DNA of 64,000 nucleotides. It comes from Ulota crispa (Eukaryota; Streptophyta; Bryopsida; Orthotrichales; Orthotrichaceae). A model generated the notes under the pieces. That model saw only the letters and a program-made list of their open reading frames with translations, ran no database searches and had not been told where the DNA came from. The translations under genes and the position numbers were made by a program. Below, one piece after another: positions 23,428-35,925 of the stretch (position 1 is the first letter of the stretch; every line of letters starts with the position of its first letter). The stretch covers positions 11,194,471 to 11,258,470 of the forward strand of contig OY987247.1 of the NCBI GenBank assembly GCA_963920765.1, given 5' to 3'.

Positions 23428-26093
23428 AATTTTTTTCTTATCAGTTGTACGACGGGGTGATGTGGAAATTTTTCTCATACATGAATGCATTTTTTTTTTT
23501 GGTGAATTTTCATGTGACTTTTTAACCTCCCTTTCTTTACCTTATCCTCTCTCTCCCCCTTCCCTCCCAATGCTATAAAAGGTTTAAAAATTACAATGTT
23601 TTAAAATATTAAATTTGGAAAATCCCAATGACTTTTTTAAGTGCATTTTCTTCTCCCTTTGATATGTTTCACCCCCCTCCTCCCTGCTTTTTCCTCTCTT
23701 TTCCCCTCTCTATTAGATCTTGTGGTGTTAATAGAGTTGTGGCCAGTGAGACACACATGAGCTAACTGACAACCACATACACAATTTAAAGTCATATTTT
23801 ATTATAATATAGAAGATGATTAAAAAAACTTTTGTGCAAGTATCATATGCCTTAATGTACACAATGTGTTTTACTTCGAAAATCATCTTTCTTAGTTCAG
23901 ATGAATACCTTCAAAATGATTACCACATATCAATAGGTGTTAAACCTTTGATTCTCAAATAACTTTATCCTCAAATTCACACAAAGTTATCAAGTGGCTA
24001 CTTGTTCAACAACCCACAAATTTGTCACCCTTCACAAAGCTTCACAAACTATCTAACTATAGTCAGTTCCTCACATAACTCTTTCCCCTTTTCCCTATTC
24101 CATTTTCTTGCTCCCCAACCAACACTCAATCATACCATACCTGTCATAGTTGAGCTCTTTCATTACGCAAGTTAGGGAGGCAGACCCTATACTAAGATTG
24201 TAAAAGGATGCATCACTTGTTTCAAGCTCTTTAGTTAGATTTTGCTCCAAATGATCCTATTGAGCTTCATGAAGATAATTTTTTGCTGCACACTTTGCCC
24301 CTTCCAGCGTCACGTTCGCCACAATTCATGCATGCTTAGCTGCATGGAGGAATCTCCACCAATTTCCACAAGATGATGATACACGGAAACTTCACAAAAC
24401 AGCTTTTAATAGACAATGGACTAGTAACTTGTCACCATTTGGGAGATATGTAGGCTCTACAATCAACTGGACTTACACACCCCCATGTATTTTGTAAGAT
24501 GATAATGTAATAAATTCACTTGACGTCTTGGGATGCACTTGTGTTTTTTCCCATCAAAGATTTTTCCAAGCTCAACAACAAAATTGCCTAGATTCAAATT
24601 TAGTGTTTAGTCTTTGAACAAGGTTAGCCTACAAGAAGAGAGCTATGAGATCACTTGATAACTTTTGGAAAAAAGGTCATAATTGGTTGAGTTATGGGGC
24701 ACCTCCCAAGGTGGGTGATAATCAAGTACACTTGATAACTTGCAAATGTTATTGAGTTATGAGGTGAAGTTTGTTGGAGTTATTGGGTGCAAAACTCCAA
24801 GGTTTGACACCTCTTATTTGTAAGATAACAATCTCTCAAAACAATCAATATTTATGTTTTCACTTAAGTATTCAAAATATGTATGTGTTTTGTAATACCC
24901 TCTAATATTTACTTCATTATCAAATTTAAATGGAATTTTAAACTTTTGTTTCCAATTTAGTTTGATAGTTGACCTAGCTATATAAACACAATCTTTGGAT
25001 TATAGCACACAATAAATGTCCAAAGGTCATTGTATAACATTATCCTTTTTAGTTTGTCTTCATATATTTGAAAATTTGTACTAGTTTTTGTTTTCAAGGA
25101 ATTGCTTAATACTATTTTCCATCACAACCAACAAGAAGTTAGTTAGAATTAAGTTCTGATATTCTATGATTTTATGATAGTGAATTTTACATTTTGAATT
25201 TTCACTCTTTAGTTTTTTGCATCAACTTAAAAAAAAACCATTGGTGGTATACTCAACACTAGCTTATGATTTTGCAATACAATATTTACAATGTATTGAT
25301 GGAAAATAAGACCAAAACCATATTCAAAAACAAAGAGCACTTCAAATTGCTATGTGGCTAGAAAGTACATTATATATATAAAGTCCATGATATTATGTAG
25401 GACCAAAATGTGTATATTATTTCTAAAATATACATTTTTAAAACACTCAAATCTCATTTGGAACTTGGCATTTCAAAAAGATATACTCTTATTGGACGCT
25501 TTGTAGATATTGAAATGATTTGCTTTAATGAATATTCTAAGTTTGGGAGAAACTCAAAAATCAAAAGACATAGCCTATGTTTCTTAAGCAATGTGTTTTG
25601 ATACAAGTCACTTGTTTAACCTTCAACCCTAATTTATGTCATGTACTTGTCTTTGGTGATCTTCATTTATCAATGTTTTTATTAACTTCGAGTGTACAAC
25701 CTTTTGAACCACTTCTATCAAGAACCACTTCTATCAAGAACCACCCTATAGTAGCACAATATTTTGTTTCATCCAAACTTAAATTTTATTCCTTACATGC
25801 ATTGATTTTTATTATTTATAGGAAAAAATCCTAAACTTCTCTCTTAGAACTTCTTATAGTTTAATAAGTAAAAGTATATTTCACCTCAACAATTGACTTT
25901 GCCATATCAAAAATTAAATTTTAATGAATGTGGTCTAAAAATATTTAAAATGAATCTTGTTAGAATATTGCATTCCACCTTGATACAAGAATATTCCAAT
26001 AAAAGTTATTGATAAATGAATTTACAATCAAGTTTAAAAGAAACTTTTAGTTTATCATTCCAAAATTTACTATTGATTAGGGATGTGTCATGG
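23428..26093. other. AT-rich intergenic, nothing supported
   Basis: Low-GC sequence without recognisable exons, element ends or RNA genes. The short open frames are compositional. A duplicated 18-bp phrase (accacttctatcaagaac) lies near 25710-25740. Confidence 0.4.
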
Positions 26094-26096
26094 TAA

Positions 26097-26437
26097 GGGG
26101 TGGTCCAAACTATGTCCTATATCCAAAGTCCCACTAAAATCTGATGAAATCTGAGAATTTGATTGGCGAAGAGGCCAAAGATGGGACTTTGCGTTTCAAA
26201 CTATGCTTCAAGTCCCACATCTCACTTGCTTACATGGCGCCTACATGGTAGCACTTTTCCAAGTTTTGGCGCCAAAAAAAGTGAAACTTCACTCCAAGAA
26301 TGAGTTGAGCATTTTGGTAGACCCATCTTTTAGCCCAAGTCCCATCTTTTCCCATCTTTCTTGGCCCACAAAGATGGGATTTTGCACTCCCATGGGACTT
26401 TGTCACATGGGACGTGGATCATAGTCTGAACTGCCCC
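26097..26437. mobile_element. Tourist/PIF-like MITE, 341 bp (copy 1)
   Basis: It is flanked by TAA on both sides (26094-26096 and 26438-26440), with ends GGGGTGGTCCAAACTATG and, complemented, GGGGCAGTTCAGACTATG. A 3-bp TAA duplication with GGG ends is typical of PIF/Harbinger-derived MITEs. A second copy lies at 56230-56547 in the opposite orientation and a diverged third at 35568-35925. The core word TTTTGGCGCCAAAA is shared by copies 1 and 2. Confidence 0.75.
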
Positions 26438-26823
26438 TAAGTTTCATATTTTGTTTGCTCAAAACTCAAATTCAATACCAACTCCCAATTGCCTCTAGCA
26501 AGTCAAAGCACATGACCCAATATTGCCCTCAAAAGACATTTCAACTCACTACCAATTCTCCACTTTGTTGAGTTGTTAAGCACAAAAATAAGTATTAAAC
26601 AAAGACTTGAATATTTTATGCAAATTTTTTGTTGTAACTAAGCTCCCAAGTTGCATTTTTCTTTGGGTTGAACCTTAGTCTTGCAATAAAGTCCCACTAT
26701 CTTGGAGCTAAAATTTCCAAGATGTGTTGTCATGAGGACATTTAAAGTGAACCAAGATATGAACATACTACAAATGGTCCCCTTAATATTGACTAGTGTA
26801 ATGGGAGACCCAAAGGGGTCTTA

Positions 26824-27090
26824 GGCCCAGTTCAAACTAGTGACTGGAGGAAACACAAAACGTGGCAAGGTGTTTAGTGTTTTGTCCTCCAAAGCACTTC
26901 CACGTCATCCAAGAGTGTTGGAGATGAAAATTGCTCCAAAGCAAAAGTGTTCTACTAAACAAGTTTGGAGCCACTCTCAAGGCAAGCCCCAAAACTTCAC
27001 TATCTTGTCCGCTAACGTGGATATATTGGTAATTGAAGTACTAGACAAACTCTATGTGTGAACACTTCACTGGTTAGTCTGAACCAGGTC
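26824..27090. mobile_element. TIR element family (GTTCARACTAGTGACYG), copy 1
   Basis: The left end CCCAGTTCAAACTAGTG and the complemented right end CCTGGTTCAGACTAACC are inverted. The interior matches 59211-59533 in reverse orientation (shared cacttccaYgtcatc, gcaagccccaa and tatcttgtccRctaac). No clear target duplication is seen. The superfamily is not assigned. Confidence 0.55.
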
Positions 27091-27973
27091 TCCGAACTCC
27101 ATATATTTGCAAGCTTTCAATATAATTAGTTTTCCCCAAGTTTAAACCAGTTATTATATACTTCACAACATTTTCTGGCTCTAGACTACAAGGAGAGAAG
27201 TTTTGCATGGACAGAAGCGAGCTTGATAAGGCAACTTACTCAAAAACACAAAATATTGCTACAATCACAGAGCCTCTCATGACATAGCTGCATGTTTAAA
27301 AGCTATCATTAAGGTAGAATCATCCCAAGCGTTTCAAGTTCACAAGCTCAATGTTTTTTCTCAGGCTTGAAGGTCAATGTCTTGCTAGCCTCATCATCAC
27401 ATAAGATTTCTACCTAAAATTCATAAAAAGGCGAAATTGCATTTTGAAAACTAGAGTTTCAATCAAAAGACAATTACATTAAACCCAGGAAAGGCCATAA
27501 TCTAAACACAACCCATCAAAAGAGAGAATGACAATTCGAAGGTGAGAAGTCTTTGTTGACAAACAACAATCTCTATCAACAGTAACGTGATCCTCATATG
27601 AGAGCAAAGAGAACAGGTGCTGCTTAATATATTTAAAGAGCTAACTAGCTAGTTAATGTATAGCCCGGAACCTCACTTTAGGTTAGTCGCAACTCAACCG
27701 TAGGCAATGAAGACAGAAAGAAATATTGTTTACCCACTCATGAGGGCTTCACAAGAAAAGGAAATCTGCCACACCATGTACCCAATGATCGCCCTACTAG
27801 TAGAACTTGCGCTTGGTCTTCAGAAGCATTCTCCACCTTCCTCCAAATTTGCTCAAAGCACGACTTTCAGCGTGTAAATCAGCCTTTCCCTTGAAGTGTA
27901 GGATATGACACAAAGTCTGCCCTAAAATGGAGTTCCAGGTTGTTGAAGAAATGCGTAAACTAACACCTGAAGC
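27091..27973. other. TM9SF 3' flank and intergenic
   Basis: It precedes the stop of the minus-strand TM9SF gene, and the proximal part probably holds that gene's 3' UTR. No other gene or repeat was recognised. Confidence 0.35.
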
Positions 27974-30900
27974 TCAGTCGACCTTGACTGATCCATAAAT
28001 CATCCGAACAAACCAGTAGCAAGCGTAGAACCCCATAGTTCCTGTGAGGACGAAAAAGGAGTAGGAGATGATCACCATGTATCCAAAATAAAGCGCGCCA
28101 GAGACTACCTTCGTGATGTCCAGCTTGGTGAAGAAGTAGAAGGTGGCATACAGAAACAGGTACACAGCTGAGGAGCCTGAGGTGAGATAAGCTCTCCACC
28201 ACCAATGGTAGTCCTCACTGCACAGCTGGAAGTAGCAGAGCACGATAGTGATCTCTGCGCAAGTGACGATCAGGATCAGGAAAACGATGAACAAGAAGCC
28301 GAAAATGTAGTAGAACTGGTTCAGCCAAATGGATGTCAAGATGAAGAAGAGCTCGATGAAAACCGCTCCAAAGGGAAGGATGCCACCGATGAGGATGGAG
28401 AACACGGGCTTCATGTACCAAGCCTGCTCAGGAATCTGTCGAGGGATTTTGTTCGTCCTCACTGGATCCTCGACAGCTGGCTTCTGGGATCCGAAGTAGC
28501 TCCCAACGAAGACGAGAGGAACGGAAATACCAAACCAGAGGAACATGAGTACGAACATTGTTCCAAAAGGTATGGCTCCCGATGACTTCTGACCCCAAAT
28601 GAGCGCGTTAAGGACGAAGAAGATAACGAACATGCTTCCAGGGAACATGAGTGCTGTTCTCATGGTGTTCGCCTTCCAGTCGGTGCCCTTGAACTGCTTG
28701 TAAAGACGTGATGAGGAATACCCGGCAAATAACCCCATGAACACCCATAACAGTAACATGGCAGTCATCAATCCACCGCGATTTGCAGGGGACAGAAATC
28801 CAAAGAGTGCAAAGATCATCGTGACTACGGCCATCCCAAAAAACTGCACTCCTGTGCCCAAGTAAACACACAGCAGCCCAGCATAGGCCGGAGGTCTGAA
28901 CACATCTCCATGTACCAGCTTCCAGCCCGTTTCTTCTTGTAGATCCTCCGCATCAAGCTGATTGTACTTTGAAATATCACGGTTGAGAGTGCGCATCATA
29001 ATCATTGCCACCATACCAGAGAGAAACAGCACAATCATCAGGGAATTGACTATTGAGAACCAATGAATCTGGTCATCTGGCATCAATAGATAAGTGTCCC
29101 AACGAGATGCCCACTTGATATCACTTCTCTGAAAAACAATGCAAAATACACAGAAATAAAAGTCAGACACTCTTCAGACGATTAACAAAAAGGTGCGCAC
29201 CTGCGTAAACTAATCCCAAAATTAAGTTTAGCAATAATATATTCAATAAGGTCATGCAAATAAACAAGCAACGTGACCGGTATAATCACAAAAAAATTGA
29301 GGATTCAGCTGATGACGCTACCGTAAATGATACATCATAAGTGAAAACCACTTCCTGATCTTCCAGTAACTCTTGAGGAACCTGACCAGATGTCACATAG
29401 GTTTTGGTATTAGGATTACAGGTTGACAGTTTGGTATTGCCTCCCTCCCAACGCTCATAGGAATGCTTCACACTGCAAACAATTGAACAGGTACAAGCAG
29501 GTTAATTATACTCCTTGGTCATAAGATTTTTACTCAGTATAGGACAGCAGTTTCCAAGGAATCCGTACACGTAAAAAACTTCACAGCATTCTTCTTCACG
29601 CAGAACTGAAAACACAAGATTCTAAGGCACGGTCATGAAACAGGAACGTCTTAACAATTAAACGGTATGAGAAGAAGGAACACATTATCCCCCAAGCCCT
29701 GACATAATCTTTGTACCAGCCACAACCGAAGAATTGTCAACGTTGTTACATACCTGTTTGGTTTCACTTCAAATCCCACAATTCGAGACTTTCCATCAGC
29801 CACAGGATGATACAGCACGGTGAATGAAACATGATTGTTTACGAAATACTTCTCTTTCTTACCCTGGAAATGGAGAAGCATTAGTTGAGATCAATATTTA
29901 CAGAAATATATCGACAGAGAAAGGCGAGCTTCTGAAAAACGAAATAAAGCCATGAAATAAAGTTCAAGAGAAGTTGCGTACTTGAGCAAATACTTCCTTG
30001 AACCCAACACCAAAACCTCGTTCATAAAGACTAATCGTGTGTCCATTATCGTGTCTTTGCTTGACTTCAGCCACTGGTAGATTGTCCAGAATCCTGATAT
30101 TTAAAACATGATTTGTTAATAACTAATCACACTTATATTCCTGAATATTTCAGAAGCCACTATACAAATAAAAGGCAACTGCAGAATGCACTGTGAATGA
30201 GAAACTGCAATTATCCGAAGTATCAAAATCAGCATTATATGAGCTGAGTTACTAGAAAAAGAGGTATCTCGACGACTTAATACATAGAATTGAACAAGAT
30301 AAATGGAGCTGCATACACCCTCTAAATCGATAACCAGCATAAATACTGCGGAATTTTATGATAAAACATGGCATTATAATTCAGAAGACCAAAAGACAAT
30401 ACATCCAAATAATTCAAGATGAAAGAGGCCAGCGAGATATCTGGACCACCCACATATTAACACGGTAATCGCCATCAATTTTTCTTTTGAAGTTCTTCAG
30501 CGCCGCTGGTGAGAACTTATCTTTCTTGCAAACAACTTTGCACAGCTGATCATTCTTCATTTCAAACTGTCCAAAAAAAATGACATCTTTTAATGACAAC
30601 ACTAACAATGAATGTCCAATTACCCACAGAACGTAAACGTAGAAGCAAAACGCGGCTCGTAAAGCACCGCAAGTCTTGCGGTGTCAGGTGCTGCTAATCA
30701 TTGATATTCTGTTCACCAAACCTCAAGACTACTTGGAGTCACATTAGTCTGTGTAACCTCTAGGTCGATTAAAGACATGATTTACTTATCAGCGACCAGA
30801 AGAAAATAATTCTGAATTCATCGAAAATGATTGTAGATCAATCTTCCAATTCAAAATTGAAGAGCCAGGCCTTACACGAGAAAACAAATAAAACATAAAG

Positions 30901-31599
30901 GAGCAGCTACGATGTCCATAGAACCTCAGAGGGTAAATATTGCGAGAGAAGGCAAGCAAGCTATAAACGTAACATAGAAGCAAGACGTTTTCCAACTACA
31001 CTGAAAAATAGGCGATAGACACAAACCTGGTAAGGTGAATTCTCAATGCGATCACCTCTGAGAACCTCTCCCAGATTCTCAGCAACATCGATGATCTTTG
31101 AAGGCTTACAGTAGTCGAGTGAGTAGTACTCGTATGGCAGTTGCGTCTTAGTCGATGTGAGCTTGTTCACTTTGACTGTCACAGTGTCCTCCTGCCAGAT
31201 AAACCGACATGAGATACAAGTGTTTAATATCACTACAAAAACGGAGTACCAAAAACCGTCGTATATTTTGGTAATCCGCTGCGAGGTAGAGGACACACAA
31301 TAACCTAAACAGATCCCGATAATCCACTTCACAAAATCTTATTGAAAGTCGAAATGCAATCATGCTAAAGAATATCCGAAGACATGCAAACACGATAAAA
31401 TAAACATTCAGACCATGGCGTAGAGGTTTTGAACAAGACAACAGGGAAAAAATCAAAGAGAAGGATGTAGCGTGGGTAAACAAACCTTATCAAAGTCCAA
31501 GGGGGCAACGCCGGGCAGGTAGAAGGCAGCGATAGGGTGAGCCAGAAAGAGCAGCAGCAGAGCGCAGAACGGAAGGAAAGCCATGGCGGATGACGCCAT
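27974..31599 (-). CDS. Transmembrane 9 superfamily (endomembrane protein 70)
   Basis: An integral protein of the endosome/Golgi, whose family is linked to sorting and retention of membrane cargo. Seven coding exons (minus strand, 5' to 3'): 31599-31486, 31191-31027, 30566-30454, 30093-29982, 29863-29754, 29472-29322 and 29128-27974. All are joined in frame by GT..AG introns, giving 639 residues, the usual length. Residues 1 to about 26 are a signal peptide (hydrophobic core, then AHPIAA). A lumenal domain follows to about residue 270. The large last exon (residues 256-639) carries nine membrane segments and family words such as [37 protein letters not shown] and [11 protein letters not shown]. 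The C-terminus is SVKVD, a KXD/E Golgi-retention motif known for plant EMP70 proteins. A second in-frame ATG lies five codons downstream. The upstream one was chosen because it is first, and both keep the signal peptide. Confidence 0.94.
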
Positions 31600-32560
31600 G
31601 GTCTAGATCTAGATCGCCAAGAGGCAAGCAACGAAATCCAAACGTGCAGCTGATTACTGCAGCTCAGCACTTTACTAACTCCTCCTTCGTCATCAAAGCT
31701 CAGACCATAGTAATCTTCATTTATGCTCCTCTGAAAAATGCCACATTCACAGATAAAAACACTGAAAACTCGAAAACTAGGTCTGGTGCAGACGATGTTA
31801 AATCGTCTGATTATAACCTGATCACTAACACAAGACTTGCTGGACTAAAACTTCCACATAAGGCGTTTCATATAACGCTGAAGCTAATGTACTAGTGTAA
31901 CTAAGGAGCTCATAATCACTAGCCACAATTCATTCTAAAACAAACTGCGGAACCTATTTTAGAAATCACCGTCAAACTTACGACCTTCTGAAAAACCATT
32001 ACTAACGATCAGTACTGCGGAACATGATAACAACAGATCAGCCGAGAGAAATGAAGAAAATGCACCGGCCATGTCGAAAACCTAATCCCAAACATTTTCC
32101 TTAACAAATCTTCCAGCATGGAACTGACTATCTAGAGTGACGTATGTTTCGGATCCAGAGCTTGAGAAATACTTTTTAGAATGATTCCCCTCCGTCAAGG
32201 TCCCGACACAAACATCGGCCCCATGGCAGTGAGAATAACCCTCTTCGTCTTCAGCCCTAATGCATGTGCACGGAAACCCTCCCAAGAACAACCACCAGTA
32301 AAATAGAATGACAAGTACGGCAAGGCAAAGACGAAATACCCGTGGTGACGAAGACGTGCGGGAGAGCGCAGGCGAAGGAGCGAGGGGCGCTGGGAGAGCA
32401 GATCTGGCTATGGCGGTCACGACCGAGGAACGGCGACAAAGGAGAGCATGAGAAAAGGGACTGAGGAAAGACTGGAGCAGCGAGGGCCGGGCTGGTGGAC
32501 GGGTTGATGGGTTGGGCCGTCCGATTCGACCAACCGACCGACCGATTGGCATTTGGTCAA
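31600..32560 (-). promoter_or_regulatory. TM9SF leader/promoter region, probable 5' UTR intron
   Basis: On the minus strand, 32550-32345 is GC- and CT-rich with a donor-like cacgg/gtattt at about 32341. An acceptor-like gcgatctag lies just before the ATG. This fits a noncoding first exon plus an intron of about 0.7 kb, common in plant housekeeping genes. A 156-codon frame across 32552-32082 is rich in Arg, Ser and Pro and not recognisable, so I read it as leader rather than a gene. Confidence 0.35.
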
Positions 32561-32954
32561 ACCTTCATGCAAGTGACCCGTGCGTGCTCCCCTCACTTAT
32601 TTCTATTTTGTAAGTGGAAACCAATTCTGGAACGTGATTCAAAAGAGAAAAAAAAGATGTCCAAGCTATGGTAGCAGCAACTATAACCGTCAAACTAATG
32701 GTTTTGAACATGATGACTAATAACAAACATCTATCAAATTATAGGATCCTATTAGCAATAGAAAAATGATAAATTTGCACTTTTGAATGTATTATTTTGA
32801 ATGTATTATTTGGATACTGTGAAAATAAGTTGTGAATTTTTAAAGAGCAAACTGCCATTGTACCCATAACCACTTTCAAGGTTTCATGTTCATATGTTGT
32901 ACATCCTTGTAATTACAACTATTCATTTCCACAGATTTTTCAAGATTTTAAAGG

Positions 32955-33035
32955 TGATGGTTATGGGTACAGCGACGGCTATGGGTATAGTAACGGTTAT
33001 GGGTACAGTGACAGTTATGGGTGTAGCTACCTTAG
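32955..33035. repeat. GGTTATGGGTAC minisatellite, 18-bp period
   Basis: Four units (ggttatgggtacagcgac and variants) run in tandem. They are related to the 21-bp array at 22861-22992. Confidence 0.6.
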
Positions 33036-33051
33036 TCGCCCCAATTTTGCA

Positions 33052-35345
33052 CAGTGGGTAAGGTAGGAGGGCTCATGAATTGAGAATCTCAAGGAAAGAG
33101 GGCATTGATGGAAAAATCAACTCAACAATTTGAAATTTTTTTTGTAAAAAGTTAACCCCCAAAAGGCCCATTGTCCCCTCAAGGGACAAATGGGATTTTG
33201 GGTAGGTACCTATGGCTAAACTACTTTTTGTGATTTTTTGAAACTTTTATTGAAGGTGTGCAATTCAAAAATCTACGTGGGCATCTAATTTTTTCTTCAT
33301 TTTGACATTTATTGAAGAAGTTATGCATGAAAATCTGAAAAAAGGCAAGGACGGGCAGCCAAAAAAAAATTCAAAATAGTATTTTTTTAAAATAAAAATC
33401 TGAAATTGGTTCTTTAGATTTTTATATATGTGGACATCTTTGAATCATTCAATTTTGATAGATGAGATGAAAGTTATGAGAAGTTTTAGTTTGCGGATAG
33501 GTATGGGACTCCCAAACCTCCATTCCTTTTCCCCCTTGTAAAACTTGTTGCTTTACTTTTTTGAGCTCTTTGTGTATTTTTTTTTTACTTTTTTTTTGCA
33601 AGTTGTAGTAGATTGAGATTCCTTGGTTTTCACCATTTGGATCAAAGTAATTTGGGTTTTTGAATTTTACATAAATCCTCCAATTTTGCTTAGTGTATAT
33701 GCAAATTTCATAACTTTACGACATTGTAGGATTTTACAAAGTATGATCCACACCTCTGTTTCATTCAAAAATTCTCCCACATTTACCTAGCTTGGTCTTC
33801 TATATGGGAAGAATAAACATCAACTTTGCGTAGAGCACTTTTTTTGATATAGGAGCCGTCAAAGGCTTTTGAAATCTGTGGGCAGTAGTGAAAAAAACTT
33901 TTTTTTCTCTTCTTATGTGAATATCTCACTCCTCACTGTCTAGAAAGAGCTGATTTTTTTGTATATGTACCTCCCATTGTCTAGGGCATCTTATGGTTGG
34001 ATTTTCAAAAAAAAAAAATTATATTTCTCCTCACTCCTCCAAAAGTGGCAGTTTAGAGTGATTTTCACCAAAAAAAGGGCTTGGGCCTTTAGGGGTTAAA
34101 GAAGAAATAGTTTTATGGTTATTTGGCCACTAAATATCTGCAGTTGAATCTAGAAAATGAGGCTAGAAGGGACCATGCTTGAAAACATTGTATGCCCCAA
34201 GCTGGGAATTTAGATCGGAGAGGATTCATTGCTAAAATAGCAAAAAGAGTGCTTGATGCAGTTGACCATAAATTTGCAAAATTTTTGACCGCACCATTCT
34301 GGAGATTAAAATTGTCAAAGTATAGTTGACTACATGGCAATTGGCCACTTTTGGGGGGGGGGGTCCATGGCTATGGATGCAAAAATTCATGCCTCAAAGG
34401 AGGCTCCTTTTTATGAAATTTAGGCAGGGGGTGTGATATGCAATTATCTCGCTTGCTGCCAAATTTGGTGATGTTGTGACATTTGCAAGGTGCTTTTCTA
34501 GAGGCCCAAAGTTGCAAGGTTCACACGGCATGGTGGACAATAGACAAGGGACTAGTACAGCTTCGACCTCCACAAGGGCACAGCTCTAGGTGGTACAAGT
34601 GCAATACCCTTCCTCAACTTGAGACATGCGTGTCAAAACAATCCTAACGGTATGGAACCGGCCATATCCAATGTCCTCTATCCTTGCGCCTAAACCCTAT
34701 AATGCACAAAATGTCATTTTAGCATACTATTGTCATACTTGACTTACACAATCTGCACTTGTATAAGTGGTGAAATCCCAATTGCCCTCTTTGTGGCATG
34801 AGAGTTATACCATATCCTAAGCAAAGTACACTTTCTAGGGTAGTACACTTTTGATTTGGACCTGGTTCTAATAAAATTTGATTTTGAGCGACCACATTCT
34901 GGTCTATGGGGCGCTCATGGATTAAATTGAGATTTTTGTAGTTGGTATGGATTAATTAAAATTTATCAAAGAAAAAGGTGCACAAGTAGTTATTCTTGAT
35001 CATAGGTTGTAGCACTCATGATTCCAAGGTAGCTTGAAAATGGAGCACATGAGTCTAAAAAGCAACCACTACATATTAATTGATTGTACTCATATAAATC
35101 CTTTAAAGCAAGCAAGCACCCATTCCATATTTTAATACTCAAACTATGATTGAAGATACATATTTATTAATTTTAATATGACATGTATCTATATTTTACT
35201 CAATTACTATTCCCAACACTATTATGACCAGTAAGTACACTGAGGAGTAGCCATTCTCACACTATTAAGTCTCTAAAACCAAGCATGCATAAGGACAATT
35301 TTTTAATGTAGAAAATGTAATTCATTTAAGTAGTTCTTTGCATTA
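33052..35345. repeat. Dispersed repeat, copy 1, interrupted by insertions
   Basis: It matches 52340-52880 in the same orientation, in three pieces. About 33058-33151 precedes the TTAA element, 34100-34130 follows it, and about 34915-35345 carries the remainder (shared cttgatcatagg, gtagcactcatgattc and aagcacccattccatatt). The TTAA element at 33152-34099 and about 790 bp of unassigned sequence at 34131-34915 are absent from the other copy. An 11-12 base G run lies near 34350. Confidence 0.6.
33152..34099. mobile_element. TTAA-flanked piggyBac-like element, 948 bp
   Basis: The ends are TTAACCCCCAAAAGGCCCA and, complemented, TTAACCCCTAAAGGCCCAA, with TTAA at both sides. The left 350 bp are homologous to both arms of 43090-43826. 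The flanks match an uninterrupted site at 52442-52450, where CCAA stands in place of TTAA, which supports insertion at TTAA with duplication. No transposase is encoded. Confidence 0.75.
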
Positions 35346-35567
35346 TTTTTGGCAGCTCTACATAAGCGGTTCTAAATGCTTGAATAGAATTTGAGCTTCC
35401 TACTTTAATGGAACTTATGATTTCACCCCACCCCATTGTTTCACAAATTTTCACTTCTAATGAAGTTGTCAATGGCGGGTTCAGAGATGTAACCCCACCA
35501 AGCCTACATAGGCATTTGAAACTATGGTGTAGTAGCATGTTTTGATTGGCAAAGGAAGAGCATTTTT

Positions 35568-35925
35568 GGGGTGATTCACACTATGTCCCACATCCCATTG
35601 AAATCTAAAAAAATTAATTGGTGTAAAGTCAAAAGTTGGGACTTTGCACTTCACACTTCACACTACCAGTACGTACAAAGTTTGTGGTCTTGGTTGCTTA
35701 CATAGTAGCACTTCTTGAAAGTTTTGGTAACAAAAAATATGAGACTTCACTCCAAGTTGGAGTTAAACATTTAGCTAAATCCAACTCTCAACCTAGATTC
35801 CGCCATTATTTTTGCATAAAACATTCATGGTTTTCTTTAGTGCTTCTATTTTCCTTTAATAACCCAACTAAGTTTGAATTTGGCGTTGAGTTGAGACTTG
35901 CAAAGATAAGATGTGGGGCCTAATC
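35568..35925. mobile_element. Tourist/PIF-like MITE remnant (copy 3)
   Basis: The left end GGGGTGATTCACACTATG and the following 240 bp match 26097-26437 (gttgggactttgca, ttgcttacatRgtagcact and gacttcactccaag). The right part has diverged and its end is not defined. Confidence 0.5.

Noticed and set aside
28205-28585. 126-codon plus-strand frame inside TM9SF
   Set aside because: Antisense shadow of the large TM9SF exon.
32082-32552. 156-codon minus-strand frame upstream of TM9SF
   Set aside because: Better explained as noncoding leader and 5' UTR intron of TM9SF; unrecognised low-complexity N-terminus.
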